Shown one piece after another: positions 25,022 to 25,911 of a stretch of 25,911 bases of DNA. Position numbers and translations under genes: made by a program. The stretch lies in the NCBI RefSeq assembly GCF_000220395.1, contig NW_004087521.1, forward strand, positions 1 to 25,911, read 5' to 3'. The stretch's first letter is position 1; each line of letters opens with the position of its first letter. The notes under the pieces are model-generated. The model was given only the letters and a program-made list of their open reading frames with translations, was not told where the DNA came from and searched no databases. The DNA is from Ichthyophthirius multifiliis. Its lineage: Eukaryota; Ciliophora; Oligohymenophorea; Hymenostomatida.

Positions 25022-25811
25022 TCAATTATTTGCATTTTTTTCGTGAATATTTTTTCTGTTAGAATTTTTATTTTTATAAAACCCAACTGATATATTCCTA
25101 TTATAAAATAAATAAATTTTTTTAATTAATAAAATAAAATAATACTATCCAAAAATTTCTATATTATGATTAAATGCAATAAATTCAAGTGCTTTTTATT
25201 TACTTTCTAATTAAAGAACGCATTAATTATTATGACAATTTACTCTTTAAATATAAATTTATATTTTTAAAGTTAAAAAAATAATACTCTATTTCAATAA
25301 AAGGACAGTAACTAATGAAAAATTTAAAAATAAAATCATGATTACAAGCATTTGAATGCAAATTTTAAATAAGTATATTTTCATTTGGAGTGCAAATAAA
25401 ATTAAGAATTTATAAATTTTATTCTAATTAATATCTATAATTTAATTAATTACAAATAAAATATTCTTCAGATCCGTCCTCATTTTAATAAATGCTATAT
25501 TCAGATAATCTAGGTGTTTTAATATAAACTTTATCATAATTACTATAAAAGATCTATTTTTATAATTTTTATTTTTTTATATTTTATAAAAACCTTAAGT
25601 TCTTAATCCATAAATTAAATATTATTTAGATTTTCTTTTATAAATATTGCACAGTCTTAATTAGTATATTCAATTAAACACGAAGACTTATCTTTCATAT
25701 ACATCATTTTTTCGATATTTCCAAAATAACTAAATAAATTATAAATCATTAAAATACTAACTTTATTTTTATCAAACCATCTCGTAAAAATAACTTTAGA
25801 CTTCCTAGCTA
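25022..25811 (-). CDS. RNA-binding protein, PTB/hnRNP-L-like RRMs (C-terminal part, gene continues off the right edge)
   Basis: Partial gene; the 5' exons lie beyond the window. Exons on the minus strand are about 25811-25594, 25553-25146 and 25097-25022; introns are 40 nt (25554-25593) and 48 nt (25098-25145). The first exon holds most of one RRM: 'SILMIYNLFSYFGNIEKMM', 'DKSSCLIEYTNQDCAIFIKE', then 'QELKIFYSNYDKVYIKTP'. A linker with 'YFICNNQLNYRYQ' leads to 'ICTPNENILIQNLHS' and a last RRM with 'NCHNNQCVLQLESKQKALEF' and 'NISVGFYKNKN'. This order resembles the last two RRMs of hnRNP-L and PTB, which bind pyrimidine- or CA-rich RNA in splicing. One surplus base in the A7 run at 25275-25281 must be ignored. 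The 5' acceptor could be any of three AGs between 25801 and 25812. RRM identity is good; the PTB/hnRNP-L assignment is moderate. Confidence 0.75.
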
Positions 25812-25828
25812 CTAATAATAAAAATAAT

Positions 25829-25831
<3 letters not shown>

Positions 25832-25892
<61 letters not shown>

Positions 25893-25900
25893 ATTATTAT
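25832..25900. repeat. (TA)n repeat running into (TTA)n
   Basis: About 28 TA units followed by TTA units, immediately upstream of the first visible RRM exon and therefore probably inside an intron of that gene. The copy number is likely to vary and to be poorly assembled. Confidence 0.85.
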
Positions 25901-25911
25901 AAATAATATAT

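Overview
The window reads as nuclear DNA of a ciliate of the Tetrahymena/Ichthyophthirius type. In every recognisable gene TAA and TAG are read as glutamine and only TGA stops. Introns are short (about 38-94 nt) GT...AG elements. Spacers are almost pure A/T and even coding exons are very AT-rich. Ichthyophthirius multifiliis macronuclear DNA is my best guess because it is known to be even more AT-rich than Tetrahymena; this is inference, not a database match. Read with the standard code, all of these genes break into meaningless fragments.

Layout. 1-2166: AT spacer. 2167-3083 (-): ten-helix EamA/SLC35G-type transporter. 5252-11140 (+): a very large multi-membrane-span PAS-domain protein of the 'tiny macrocysts' (TmcB-like) class, about 1,920 residues. 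11401-12258 (+): clathrin light chain in six exons. 12825-13351 (-): small coiled-coil protein in three exons. 14731-15021 (+): possible 96-residue protein. 16070-16930 (-): unrecognised protein. 17208-19009 (-): SK-like six-helix potassium channel with a TVGYGD filter. About 19415-19810: GC-elevated island I cannot resolve. 19902-20618 (-): histidine phosphatase. 22657-24238 (-): ubiquitin-specific protease. 25022 to the right edge (-): C-terminal part of a PTB/hnRNP-L-type RRM protein.

These are ordinary eukaryotic housekeeping and signalling genes. No operon logic is expected and I see no mobile element, CRISPR array, tRNA or rRNA. The TmcB-like protein and the potassium channel are both membrane signalling proteins, a class ciliates have greatly expanded; clathrin light chain and the USP belong to trafficking and ubiquitin turnover.

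Two cross-gene patterns are the main points of interest. First, five of the genes need one or more single-base corrections, nearly all in homopolymer runs, to give full-length family members; this points to assembly error more than to pseudogenes. Second, about 7 of the 18 introns I can place are multiples of three without an in-frame TGA, so retention would be invisible to nonsense surveillance. I found no convincing new multi-gene system.
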